A DNA stretch of 64,000 nucleotides from Saccoglossus kowalevskii (lineage: Eukaryota; Hemichordata; Enteropneusta; Harrimaniidae). The translations under genes and the position numbers were made by a program. The stretch is from contig NW_003125897.1 of NCBI RefSeq assembly GCF_000003605.2, positions 109,037 to 173,036 of the forward strand, given 5' to 3'. The notes beneath the pieces were generated by a model. The model was given only the letters and a program-made list of their open reading frames with translations. It was not told where the DNA came from and did no database searches. Positions 54,366 through 64,000 of the stretch are shown here, one piece after another (the stretch's first letter is position 1; every line of letters begins with the position of its first letter).

Positions 54366-56745
54366 CTAACGTGAATCATTGGTGGCTGCTTTGTAAAAAC
54401 TGCCCGAATAATTCTGGGTAAGTTACATAATTTGAAAAAAAAAACACCTTGCTAATATACCATTGAATAAAATAAAATAAATGGACGCATGGATATTATT
54501 TGATCGTGACTAAACGATTTTTTTAAAATTTTATTTGTTATTGGTTTTGAGAAAACAGTACAACCATGTCTAAATCTCCCCTCTATGGGGTTATCTTAAT
54601 AAATCGGAGACGTTTATTTAACATCAGTGAAGAACCATTTTAAGATGTTCTTTTTTGTATATTACGCATTTGGTTGTAAATCTCCGTTTCCAAAGTTGTT
54701 GGAGAATCGTTTTCCGCGTGTTATTTAAGACGTCAGTCATTCGAATTGCACATGTTTATTCACTGTAAGTGCGTATTCACTGCACGCTTTTTAAGGGCGT
54801 TAGTGCGTTGTGGCGTTGTGATGTATGTTTAAATGTGATTGTAATTTTTATTCTACAATTTATACTTTCCTAAAAACGTATCTGCTAAAATATAGGAAAA
54901 TTTCGTGAAAGGTTTAAAATGTCGGTAATTTTTAGTTGCATATATTTTCTGTATAATACCAGCATGGTTTGAAATATTTTTTCCTAACATTTTGTACAGG
55001 TTCATGTTTGATATAATTGTCTACATTCGAGAAATCTGGAATGTGCAAAACAACTCTAGTTGTAAACATTTTACATTTTCATTCTTTATCATTTTGTTGA
55101 TTCCAGTAAAACTTTTCTGCGACTTGACTCTCAAAATATGTGTAATGTTTTATATGGCATATGACTGCCAATGCCCAGCGACATTTTAAGTACAGATCAC
55201 ACACATGTTTTATTGCAGTAATGAGTGTCTAAGGAGTGCTAGGAGGAGATACTAGTATGCAATGCCAATTCATAAATGACACTTACTTACTGTACAACGC
55301 TTTTGCTAAAATGTGATGGTATGTCATTCAATCTTTAGTAACCAGTGCAGGAATCAGACTATAATTACAAACGCAGATTTGATGCTTCCAGCTGTGATTG
55401 TTATATTACAATGTTGTTTACTAAATATAGTACTTTTTTCTTTCAGAACATCATCTGCATTTGTAAACAGCTTGGGATTGAAATGAGAATAGTAAGAATG
55501 TCTAATATATTTCATCTTCTCAAGCCTTATCATGTGACAATATTATATATCAGCGAATAATGCTGTATTGGTCAAACCATGTTGTTGGAGCTTGTGCTCC
55601 ATATCAAGTCTTACCTGACTATTAATGGAGTTAATGTCATGCTTTTATTTACGGAACATGAAGGAGCGTATTCTGCAGGTTTAGTTATTCAAGACAATTG
55701 TGTGTTGTTGTTTTTACAACAATTAAAACTCAATAATTATTATTCTAACACCATGTGAATTGCAGTAGCATTTTAACTTTGTATGATCTACAGAGAAACT
55801 CTCACTGATCAATATGACTCATCATACGACGTGTTGTTTGTATTTTAAATTTTTATACAACTAGTCGAGGAAAGAAACAAGGACTGTTAATATAATATGG
55901 GGTTTGTCAGTCTACACACCTATCCGACGTATTTTTTTTTTGTACTGACTGCTTTTTTGGTGTCAAATATTAAATAAATTGCGAATTGTTTTGATCCGAT
56001 TGACAAGTGCCTATTTTCCCACTTACACCCAAACGCGTATAGTAAACTGCATATATATTGTTTCACTGTGTCTTGAATGGAAAATAGCTAACGGGCAGTA
56101 AATGTGCTCTGTAATTATGCTTCAGATACATATTTGTTTGCAGCAATTATTAATTATGTAAATCATATGCAGCTATGTTAATAAATCCAATCCGTGCGAG
56201 CGAGTTCCACTGAAATTGTTCAATACATAATACCATTTTACTACATCTTTGAAAAGTAAAACAAAGTGGGTTGTAATCAAAAAGTGACTTAAAAGGTGCA
56301 TCTTATCCTTAACATTATTACCCGATCCATCTTGCCGCCTATATAATGATTGTGTGAAGTGTATGAAACAAATGTGCGTTGAGTGATGATGCTACTCATT
56401 TTAACATGAATCGCTGTAATTCTTGCCTAGAATAATTACTATATTGAGACACTTATTAGTTCTTGTTTAAGACAGGGACTTTATCAGTCTTCCTACAGAA
56501 ATCAATTGAATACGATCATTATGAATCAGTGTCACATTCGGAGCTGAATGTGTTCTTTAAAAACGCCACACCTGATATCAATTTATATTTACCACGAGGA
56601 TCATATATGTTTTTTCTTACTGACTTAACTTAGTAGTGTGGTGCAATCATTAGATGTTTTGGGTTGTTCGTGTTCATATAAATGTTTTGTGAGATTATAA
56701 TGTGTCGATTGGTGCCAATTTCCTTTGATTACTATGAATTTGAAT
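54366..56745. other. Intergenic, no gene seen
   Basis: A/T-rich DNA without recognisable coding exons, RNA genes or element ends. Confidence 0.5.
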
Positions 56746-56749
56746 AACG

Positions 56750-57115
56750 TTTATGTAAGTTGTAATTTCCATAGTCTACCGAGAGCTATGCTAGATGAAA
56801 CTGGTTTCTACGATGAATAGCTGTTTCTTTTGTATGTTGTTAATAGCTATGCTATTGTGAAATTCGCTTTAATATTGGTATCATATGATATGGTGTTATT
56901 ATGAGATGGGTCCTCGTGGGAATTGCCATGCTGATGAGATATTGATTTCTATGACAAATCGTTTTTGCTTTATGTGCTATCAATATCTATGCTATGATGA
57001 GATTCTACCTGGGAATTACCATGACGAGACAATAATGCCCATGACGAATCAATAGTGATTAGACGTTACCAAGAGCTATAGTGGAATATTTTGTTTCTGT
57101 GCTATTGTAAGGTGA
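56750..57115. repeat. Degenerate tandem repeat (TAGCTATGCTATTGTGA type)
   Basis: Motifs such as AGCTATGCTA, GCTATTGTGA, GGGAATTRCCATG, ATGACRAATC and TTATGAGAT recur several times in loose order over about 365 bp. No unit boundary is exact. Confidence 0.55.
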
Positions 57116-58498
57116 AACACAACGCTGCGTCACCATTGTTCTTGGGGGTACCAACGATTTACAATTGTGATTCATCAAAGCTTAGAGGGGTGTTATTCTT
57201 CTTTAAGCATCGCCAGCTCATAATATCATCACGCTGTACATGGTGTGCCTTCATATATTAATATTGAAAAATATTATGTAACATATATTACACACTCATA
57301 GGGATGTTATGAATTGATAGAGCTGGTATGTATCGTCACACATTAAAGTGTGCTTCGGGAGAATGCAATTACAATTTGGTAATTTATGTATATTGTGCAA
57401 TTATGTTGTCTGAGAATCTTATATTTTAAACTTCATCTCAAACATCGTATGATAGATTACATGTTGAACACAATGATTCACAATAGTCATATAACTAGCT
57501 TAATTAAACTTAAATAGCTAGTTTGGTATATAAACGTTCACCCTGGCGTAATTGAGGAGAATACCACCTACCACTAAATATACAAGTCTGGGATTTCAAA
57601 GTTTCGTTGTGTATATTAACGAATGATGTCTTAAATGTTCATGCCAGGCTGTTTGCATTGGTAGACAAATAAAGAATAGTACGTCGTACAGCCACAGTAA
57701 ACACAGCCAACAGTAAACCAGATGCAGTTTAGTTTTGTTTATTGAAAAGCCTTGAAAAGACTTTTTCAATTGGTTTAGCCAACAATAAACCAGAGGTTGT
57801 CGGTGCATAATGGTTTCTATGGCAATAGTGCTATCAATAAGGAAAGTGTTCACGGTAACCAAGGTGATATTGACATGAACCTGGAAATATTCATTAATTT
57901 GGCTAGATGCCAAAACCACGTTGTTTGCTCCCCAGCCTGTTCGAACCAAACTACTAAACAGCCACAAGTAGTGTTGTTGTAACATGTATGGTTGATAACT
58001 AAAAGCTAATTTGATTGAATATAGTAAGGTAAATTATTATATGCTCATTAATGATATAAGTAACCAGGCAGTAACATCATTGTGTAACAATAACATTGTT
58101 TGGATCAATTATGACCAGTATGTCAATGGTGACACCATTGATACCACCCAATGACTTGTGGGGTCCATTTATGTGTTACTTGATAATCATTAATATTATT
58201 TGGACCATTTATGACAGGTGTGACTGGTCGGCAGGACATCCTTCCTCATTTCGGACACGAGATGTGGTAGTCGTTTCTTATTTCGTAAACAGTGTGTCGT
58301 CTAATGCACAATATTACTTCACCCACACATATGGAGATATGCCCTTCTTATGGAGTTGTGAGCGATGTACCCACTTTGAAGTGTTTGTTTAATATATATA
58401 ACACAATTCCACTCTACTTTTACAAACCAAACACTTATTTTTAAATTCATTGTGATTGGCTGGTTCGCGACAACCATGGTACAAATTATATAACATAT
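57116..58498. other. Intergenic, no gene seen
   Basis: A single near-X-box, GTAACCAAGGTGAT, occurs at 57855-57868. Open frames of 98-129 codons here match nothing recognised. Confidence 0.5.
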
Positions 58499-58548
58499 GA
58501 TCACGTGTTGGTTACGGAATGGATGTTTGCCGTAACCAACACGTGATC
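58499..58548. repeat. Perfect 19-bp hairpin with CACGTG
   Basis: The left arm GATCACGTGTTGGTTACGG (58499-58517) and its exact complement (58530-58548) are separated by a 12-nt loop. Each arm contains a CACGTG E-box. Confidence 0.95.
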
Positions 58549-59965
58549 GTAGGTCATCTAGCATGTTTCAGTGACTAGATTGACAATGGAATTATTAACA
58601 AAAGTGGTCCGAATACTCTCAACTTTAATTGCAGTCATGTTAGAAACCGACAAGTGTTATATACAGTGTATTTACGTCACTCGGTTGGCGCTTGGTGACC
58701 TTCAAACCCAGTTGTCATTCTATAGTATTAGTAACAGTTACATTACGAAGATATAAACGCGTAAAGAGGAATTCGAACTCATTACCACAACAAAGCGCTT
58801 CGGCACTGGAAACAGATGCGATCAGACGGCTCCAAAAAACAAGCAATTACATAAAGTAACTACATAAAAAAACATCAAAAGTACAGGCTATGTATAAACC
58901 AAGGTATTTATAGTAACATGAACTAAGTTCACATATTGCATTTTTAATGAACTGCATATTGTGTCACAATTAACGGGGCTGTTTTGTTACCTCAGGTGAT
59001 AAAAGTATAAGGTAACTGTGTTAACTCATGGTAACGTGGTGGTTACGGCATATAAACCACGAATGTAAACTGGTTACGGCATGTAGCTGCATACGTCTGG
59101 AACGCCCATTGACCAACCACATAAAGGGACTGTGGAACAACTATACACTGCAGAGACAGTCGCGCTACAACGTTTTATGATCGGCTGATTAATGTACAAT
59201 GGAGTGTAAACAACGTTGTGAAAGACATGTAAATAAAACGATAGGGTGTGACCATGGAGCTAAAAAAAAACTCCATGATGTGACTAAGCTTGCTACAAAA
59301 CTGACATATGGTCTAGTGACTCATTCAGTGTATTGTGCTCCATGTCGACGACAATATTTTCTGATTTGTTAGTGTTGTAATATTATCATTACTTCTGTGT
59401 TGCAAGGCGGGTATGGTTTCATGTTTGAGCAAACAAGTCAGTTTAAAAGATGCAAATGGCCAGTACCTCTTCCCTATTGTATTGATTGGTCTTATTTATT
59501 ACACTGACATTAGCTTCTTTTGAAAAAAACAAACAAACAAATTCGGTGTTGAATAGAGAAGAATCCTTCAACAATTTGTAATCTCCTAAGCAACTGAGTC
59601 CAACAAACAAACCTAACAAACATATTTGTTGTTTCCATGGCAACATCTATTTCATAATTAATCCTGTATTTTATGATTTTCATTTCGATATATTTTTTGA
59701 TATATTTAAATATGTTGCCAAATTTATTATCATTGGTTGTTTACAGTGTCAATCCTGTGGCAAGCAGATGTTCTGAAAAGTTGGCACCAACGGATTATTC
59801 CTAAGTGGCGTTTTATCATATTTGAACCATTTTATCAAAACAAATATAATTGTTGTACATTTTGGTGAAATCTTGATTTATTATTGTGCATTTCATTCGA
59901 TTCGCTGGTAGGCTCCGGGTACATTGGAATTGTAATGACATGCAAGCCCAACATTTAGTATTAAT
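58549..59965. other. Intergenic, 5' flank of the TRIM gene
   Basis: No exon recognised. Short palindromic fragments occur (for example CATGGAG with CTCCATG across 59252-59276). Confidence 0.5.
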
Positions 59966-59969
59966 CATG

Positions 59970-60174
59970 GGAAACCGGTTAGAACCGGTTGTGAAACTGG
60001 CTTGAACCGGTTAAATCCGCCTCTATCTGGTTTGTCAGAGTCTTCGTGATTCCGGAAGTATGTGTGAACTCAAAACGAGGCCGATTCACGTCCCGAGTAC
60101 ATAAATGGCGGTGAGAACGAGCGATCGTCAGGTTTATTTATCTCTTCACACTTCCTACCGTTTCTAAGACAAAC
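59970..60174 (+). promoter_or_regulatory. Probable promoter and 5' leader of the TRIM gene
   Basis: Three exact AACCGGTT octamers (59973-59980, 59983-59990, 60005-60012), the site type bound by Grainyhead/CP2 factors, lie about 170-200 bp before the start codon. An ETS-like CCGGAAGT is at 60052-60059 and an AAATGGCGG, similar to YY1 sites near transcription starts, is at 60103-60111. There is no TATA box. The factor assignments are inference from motif shape. Confidence 0.5.
60105..60167 (+). other. Possible 20-codon upstream ORF
   Basis: ATG GCG at 60105 opens a frame that ends at TAA 60165-60167, seven bases before the main ATG and out of frame with it. It matters only if transcription starts upstream of 60105. 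Confidence 0.35.
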
Positions 60175-60334
60175 ATGACATCAGAGGCGAGCACAACAGT
60201 AAATGGAGATACCACCGAATCACATCAGAACATATGTAGCATTTGTAAGAATGGATTTACCACAAGGAGTCCAAAACTACTGCCGTGTTTGCATACGTTT
60301 TGTAAGGCGTGTATCTCCCCGGCTGACGACGGAG
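60175..60334 (+). CDS. TRIM gene exon 1
   Basis: Encodes 53 residues and one extra base. The start is the first ATG in frame, in context AAACATGA, followed by a short Ser/Thr-rich leader before the RING. The donor is GGAG|GTGAGC. The frame continues into the intron to a stop near 60381, which would remove the last RING zinc pair. Confidence 0.92.
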
Positions 60335-62403
60335 GTGAGCTGTGTATTGTCATTTTTGATGTGTGCGGAAGGCGTAATTAACGAGTTATTTTGATACCGT
60401 TCATTCAGTTGTTAATCAATTGAAATTACCTAGTTGATGTTAGTCATGTTTGCCTGTACGTATCGTAATGATCGACACTAGTAGGCATAATCTCGGCAAA
60501 GCAAAGCAAAGTTGACCCGATCGACGGTATCAGTTTGTATTTACCGGTACTGCATAGATCAGACCACATTTGACAGAATAGTGTGTGCCCCACCGCGACT
60601 CTCAGTGATAATGTCGGGCACCGATTACCGATTGGACTGCATTCATCATTCGACGTTTATATAATAACATTTCTAATCCAGTAATGACGAACGACTCATG
60701 ATCAAGATCTTTTCTCGCCAGCGACGAGCGTCCCCATTTGTTTCAGTTGACCTCAATTTTGTTCTAGTTTTGTACTTTTTTGTCAGATTCCAGCAGATTA
60801 AGTGTTCTAATAATTAAACACCAGTTCTTAGATTTTTGCATCGTGTTGTATGATTGATGTATGTGTGTTTTTCCTATGTGTGTCTAACCTTAAAATAGAA
60901 GAAAGTTCTTAACTATTTTGTGTAATTTTCTTCAGCTTTGAGAATGTGAAGAGTTTTGTCATTAAATGCTACTACAATACAAATGTATTGTTTGTATTCA
61001 GTAGAGTGAAACAAGACTGGACTATCTTGAAATACAATACAAAATAAGAATGGTCCAAACAAATAATTTAACAAGTTGCTGAAATGCAAATTAGATATTC
61101 ATATTCAAATTTTCTGTATAAGTAGTTTGCCATTTACTTATTTGGGGACAACATTTTTTAAACTTTCTTAAAATAATGCCTAGGCAAAAAGTAGTGTTTC
61201 CATTTATCACATACATCAGTTTAAAATGTTGCATCACCCTCAAAGCTTTTTTTTTTAGAATTTTTAGAAAAACATTAATTTTCAAAAAGATGAAAATAGA
61301 AACAACATTTTTATGAAAATTTTACACTAAAAATATTTTTTAAAATGCAACTGTATCATGTTCAAAAACTTGTTTTTTTTCATTTTATTTTTCGGCCTGA
61401 ATGAAAATATTTAATTTGCACTACTAAGAATTGAAATTTTGGGTTAACTGTGTACATGTATATGTAAAAACTGAGTCTGAACTGTCTTGTGCATTTTCTG
61501 GAGGTTGTGAAGTTTGAGGCTTGTTTCATGCTATTATTTCCAACTTTTTTGTGGTTGGAAAAGTTAATTGCATTTAAACTTATTGGGCTTCTAGGCAAGT
61601 CGATGTCAGGTTCAAGTACTGGGAATATTTTATAAATATGTGATGGTGTACATGCATAAGATCAAATTTAGAATAAGTTTATCAGCTTTTTTGGAACAAC
61701 GTGCCCACTTATAAATTCAGTAGGATACTGTTTGCAGGGTAGTTGTGAATACATTGTACATTTGCAGTGCCAGTTGTGAAGGGACTTTGTACACCTTGTC
61801 CTACATGTCAGTACATGCGTGTAAAAGTGATACTGCTCTCTGTGCCCATCAATCTCTGTATATATATCTGTCTGTTCTTGTATTAAAATATACAACTACA
61901 TTGCTTGCTTCCATCTACATGTATACTGTTAAAACAGTTTTCAGGGGAGTGAATATATATATATATTTCCTTTTACTCACAGTAATCCGGTGTGCACTAT
62001 GTAAACAAGAAGTTCGAAATCTTGGTCTGGTTATTGACAATTACTTCCTTCTGGATTCATTGACTAATGGAGATAACACGACAACCAGTACAACAGCTGA
62101 TGCCAAATGCACAAGTTGTGAAGACAATGCTGTTGCCTCATCATATTGTCAGAATTGTGCGGAGTGGCTGTGCGATACTTGTGTTCAGGCCCATCACAGA
62201 GTGCGGGTGACTAAAGACCACGTTATCCAACCAAAGGATTCCGCTGAAGCATTACAGAGGGAATCCACAACCAGTCCAGCTAGTTCACGCAACAAGCCCC
62301 TTTACTGTCCGGTTCACAAACAAGAACCATTGAAACTGTACTGTGAAACCTGCGACAAGCTGACCTGCCGAGATTGTCAGTTATTGGAACACAAAGAACA
62401 CAA
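60175..62403 (+). CDS. TIF1-family TRIM protein (TRIM24/TRIM33-like), 5' part
   Basis: Likely nuclear RING E3 ubiquitin ligase and transcriptional co-regulator. Exons 60175-60334 and 61983-62403 join in phase 1 (G|TA) to give 193 full residues. The RING ligands are C21, C24, C38, H40, C43, C46, C57 and C60, with the intron between the sixth and seventh. B-box 1 starts at C96 (CTSCEDNA, then EWLCDTC). B-box 2 runs from C162 to H193 (CPVHKQE, LKLYCETCDKLTCRDCQLLE, HKEH). The spacing and the phrases PKLLPCLH, CTSCEDNA and CRDCQLLEHKEH are those of TRIM33/TRIM24 rather than other TRIMs. Coiled coil, PHD and bromodomain should follow but are outside the window, so TIF1 membership rests on the N-terminal half. 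An invertebrate would be expected to have one pre-duplication member, so no vertebrate symbol is given. Confidence 0.93.
60335..61982 (+). other. TRIM gene intron 1
   Basis: 1648 nt, GTGAGC to a TTTCCTTTTACTCACAG acceptor. No coding block or RNA gene is apparent; it includes an AT dinucleotide run near 61955-61966. Confidence 0.85.
61983..62403 (+). CDS. TRIM gene exon 2
   Basis: Begins TA ATC CGG TGT, completing GTA to give VIRCALCKQE, the end of the RING. It then encodes DNYFLLD, a Thr-rich linker and both B-boxes. It ends CAC AA before GTAAGA, phase 2, inside the codon after the last B-box histidine. Open sequence upstream to 61745 is intron read-through. Confidence 0.93.
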
Positions 62404-62437
62404 GTAAGATAACTATTCAGCTTAACATAATGATATA

Positions 62438-62642
62438 CTGTAAAATGACTAATTTTCACTGGGTTTAAATTTCATTGATTTACCATTTCAGGCATATTCA
62501 GTAGGTTTTAAATTCACGGTTTCGTCATTTAGATAATGTGTTCTATGCTAAATTTTACATATTCACTGGGTTTTAATTTAGCGCATTTTCCAGTCAGCGA
62601 AATAAGCTAAATTAAAACCCAGTGAATAATTACCCCCTTTAC
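62438..62642. mobile_element. Foldback MITE in the TRIM intron
   Basis: The left end CTGTAAAATGACTAATTTTC continues into ACTGGGTTTAAATTTC; the reverse complement of the right end is GTAAAGGGGGTAATTATTCA continuing ACTGGGTTTTAATTTAGC. A perfect 22-bp inverted repeat (62561-62582 with 62606-62627) forms an inner stem. Same family as 42340-42546. Confidence 0.7.
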
Positions 62643-63097
62643 ATTATGTAGTTACGTTATGTACTATAGCAATGTTCACTACGCAGTGAGGTGCATCATG
62701 TTACCTGACTGAGATTGCTACAATGTTTCAACAGCAAAAATTTTAAGTTTCGACTGAAAATCGGTACAGCTATACAATTATACTGTTAAAACAGTACACT
62801 GTATGTAACCTTGCTATAGCCAACGGCTTTATAATGAATTTCTTGATATAAAACTTAAACACATTGCATGCCCCCCCCCCCCCCCACTCATAGCAAACCC
62901 AATGTGCTTCATTATAGGGAACACTTAATTTTATACATCTACATGTAACAAACTAGTTCCCCCCTGCACAAAAATCATTATAACGAGGTTAAAGTGTATA
63001 TTCATTTATAGGCCTAATAGTTTTCAGTTTGATCGAAACCACCTGCTTTGTCATTTACTTTTAAACAATCAGTAAATGAGGCAATAAACCACGGCTA

Positions 63098-63193
63098 AAG
63101 ATGGGTATACCATAACATTTTGTACAATCCATGACACGTACACACAAGAGCGTATGGAATGGATTGTGCAAAATTGAGTGACATACCCAACTT
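63098..63193. repeat. Imperfect 35-bp hairpin in the TRIM intron
   Basis: 63098-63132 (AAGATGGGTATACC, then TTTTGTACAATCCAT) pairs with 63159-63193 (ATGGATTGTGCAAAA, then ACATACCCAACTT), with a 26-nt loop. Weaker pairing extends outward through GGCAAT on the left and ATTGCC on the right. Confidence 0.8.
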
Positions 63194-64000
63194 TAATGGT
63201 AGTTCATTGCCATGATATTACACCAATTTCATTTGAAATTTAATTCTCAGACTGAGAATAACTTCAAAGCATCAAAAACTATGTACAAGTCTAATACAGC
63301 ATCCGAAATGTTATACTTGTAATCATGTTAAAATAAAAATGGGGTCTAGAACGCAGCAATCATTATAGGTACATCTATAATGTGGTGCAAATTAGCACCA
63401 GACTCCAATTTAATGGTTGACTAATCTTCCAGTTTGCGAGCGAGCTATTTTAGACATAATATGTATGTAATTCTGAAAAACAATTCTCATTAAATACCCA
63501 AGCGTTTCACATTTTTTTTTTACTGATTTCACTTGACAGCATGATTTAGTCCTAATGTATGTTATTTACATTAAAACAATTTAGGTAATCCCACTTTTGT
63601 TAGCCATACAAAGACAGTGATAAAAACGGAAGTCTGCAATATGTTGCGAAGTCCTTCAAAGGGCAGAGCCTCCAAATCAAAAAAAAAATAACTAGAATAG
63701 CAATAATTTGCCCATTGCACGCAACAGCAACAATGTGACAAAACAAGTCACGGCATACGTCGGGAAGATCAACCCCGATTTGCTGCACTCTGATTTGTTA
63801 TCACTCAATCGCTGGTGACATTATTTACTCCAAAATTAAAAAAAGAACAAGTGAAATTAAGTCGCATTGGAAAGAAAAGTATGAATAATTCAACAGCAGA
63901 CGAGACGGGATGAGACAAAACAAACTCTGACCTCTGGAAATACCCCATTCATAGGGTTCCTTAGTACAGAAAAACGTCGCCCTAAGGCGACATAATGCAC

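Larger units (their letters stand above)
62404..64000 (+). other. TRIM gene intron 2, incomplete
   Basis: Begins GTAAGA. I found no frame encoding the coiled-coil start expected next, so the following exon is beyond the right edge. It contains a CTGTAAAA foldback element, a C15 homopolymer (62871-62885) and an imperfect hairpin at 63098-63193. Confidence 0.75.

Noticed and set aside
57596-57985. 129-codon minus-strand frame with two LVYCWL segments
   Set aside because: The repeated peptide comes from a short duplicated DNA stretch; no family match and no splice support.
58760-58830. tRNA-like T-arm on the minus strand (GAGTTCGAATTCC)
   Set aside because: No A box, acceptor stem or anticodon arm can be folded around it.
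61745-61982. N-terminal extension of the frame that contains TRIM exon 2
   Set aside because: It is intron sequence upstream of a strong acceptor; the phase-matched join to exon 1 restores a perfect RING.

Overview
The window is animal nuclear DNA: AT-rich, gene-poor and repeat-rich, with GT-AG introns, microsatellites and two assembly gaps. Only two protein-coding genes are supported, both incomplete. The sequence does not fix the species. An rpl27a gene with short exons, a TIF1-type TRIM gene with a RING and two B-boxes, and many small inverted-repeat elements fit an invertebrate bilaterian, perhaps marine; that is inference.

Left end (1-3.6 kb): the ribosomal protein gene rpl27a is on the minus strand. 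A start-codon-only exon ends at 3493, a second exon lies at 3159-3020 and a third at 921-750. The last exon is beyond the left edge, and the retained part of the last intron holds three tandem units of a dispersed repeat (1-580).

Middle (3.6-59.9 kb): no gene could be supported in about 56 kb. The region is built from degenerate repeats. They include short TTAA-flanked inverted-repeat elements (5.7 kb, 45.6 kb), a decayed relative at 9.9 kb, repeat pairs at 16.7-19.9 kb, and a large direct segmental duplication (copy A 22049-29709, copy B 29868-38261). Between about 22 and 54 kb there is a long array of one repeat family, all copies in the same orientation. Copy B carries a clean 254-bp solo LTR with a 5-bp target duplication that copy A lacks. 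Array units carry RFX X-box-like and AACCGGTT-like motifs.

Right end (60.0-64.0 kb): a TIF1-family TRIM gene (TRIM24/TRIM33-like) starts on the plus strand at 60175. Exon 1 holds six of the eight RING zinc ligands. Exon 2 (61983-62403) holds the last RING pair and both B-boxes. The coiled coil, PHD and bromodomain expected of the family would lie beyond the right edge. Three AACCGGTT sites, an ETS-like site and a short upstream ORF precede its start.

The two genes are divergent and unrelated: one makes a structural protein of the large ribosomal subunit, the other a probable ubiquitin ligase or chromatin co-regulator. Nothing in the sequence suggests that they are co-regulated.
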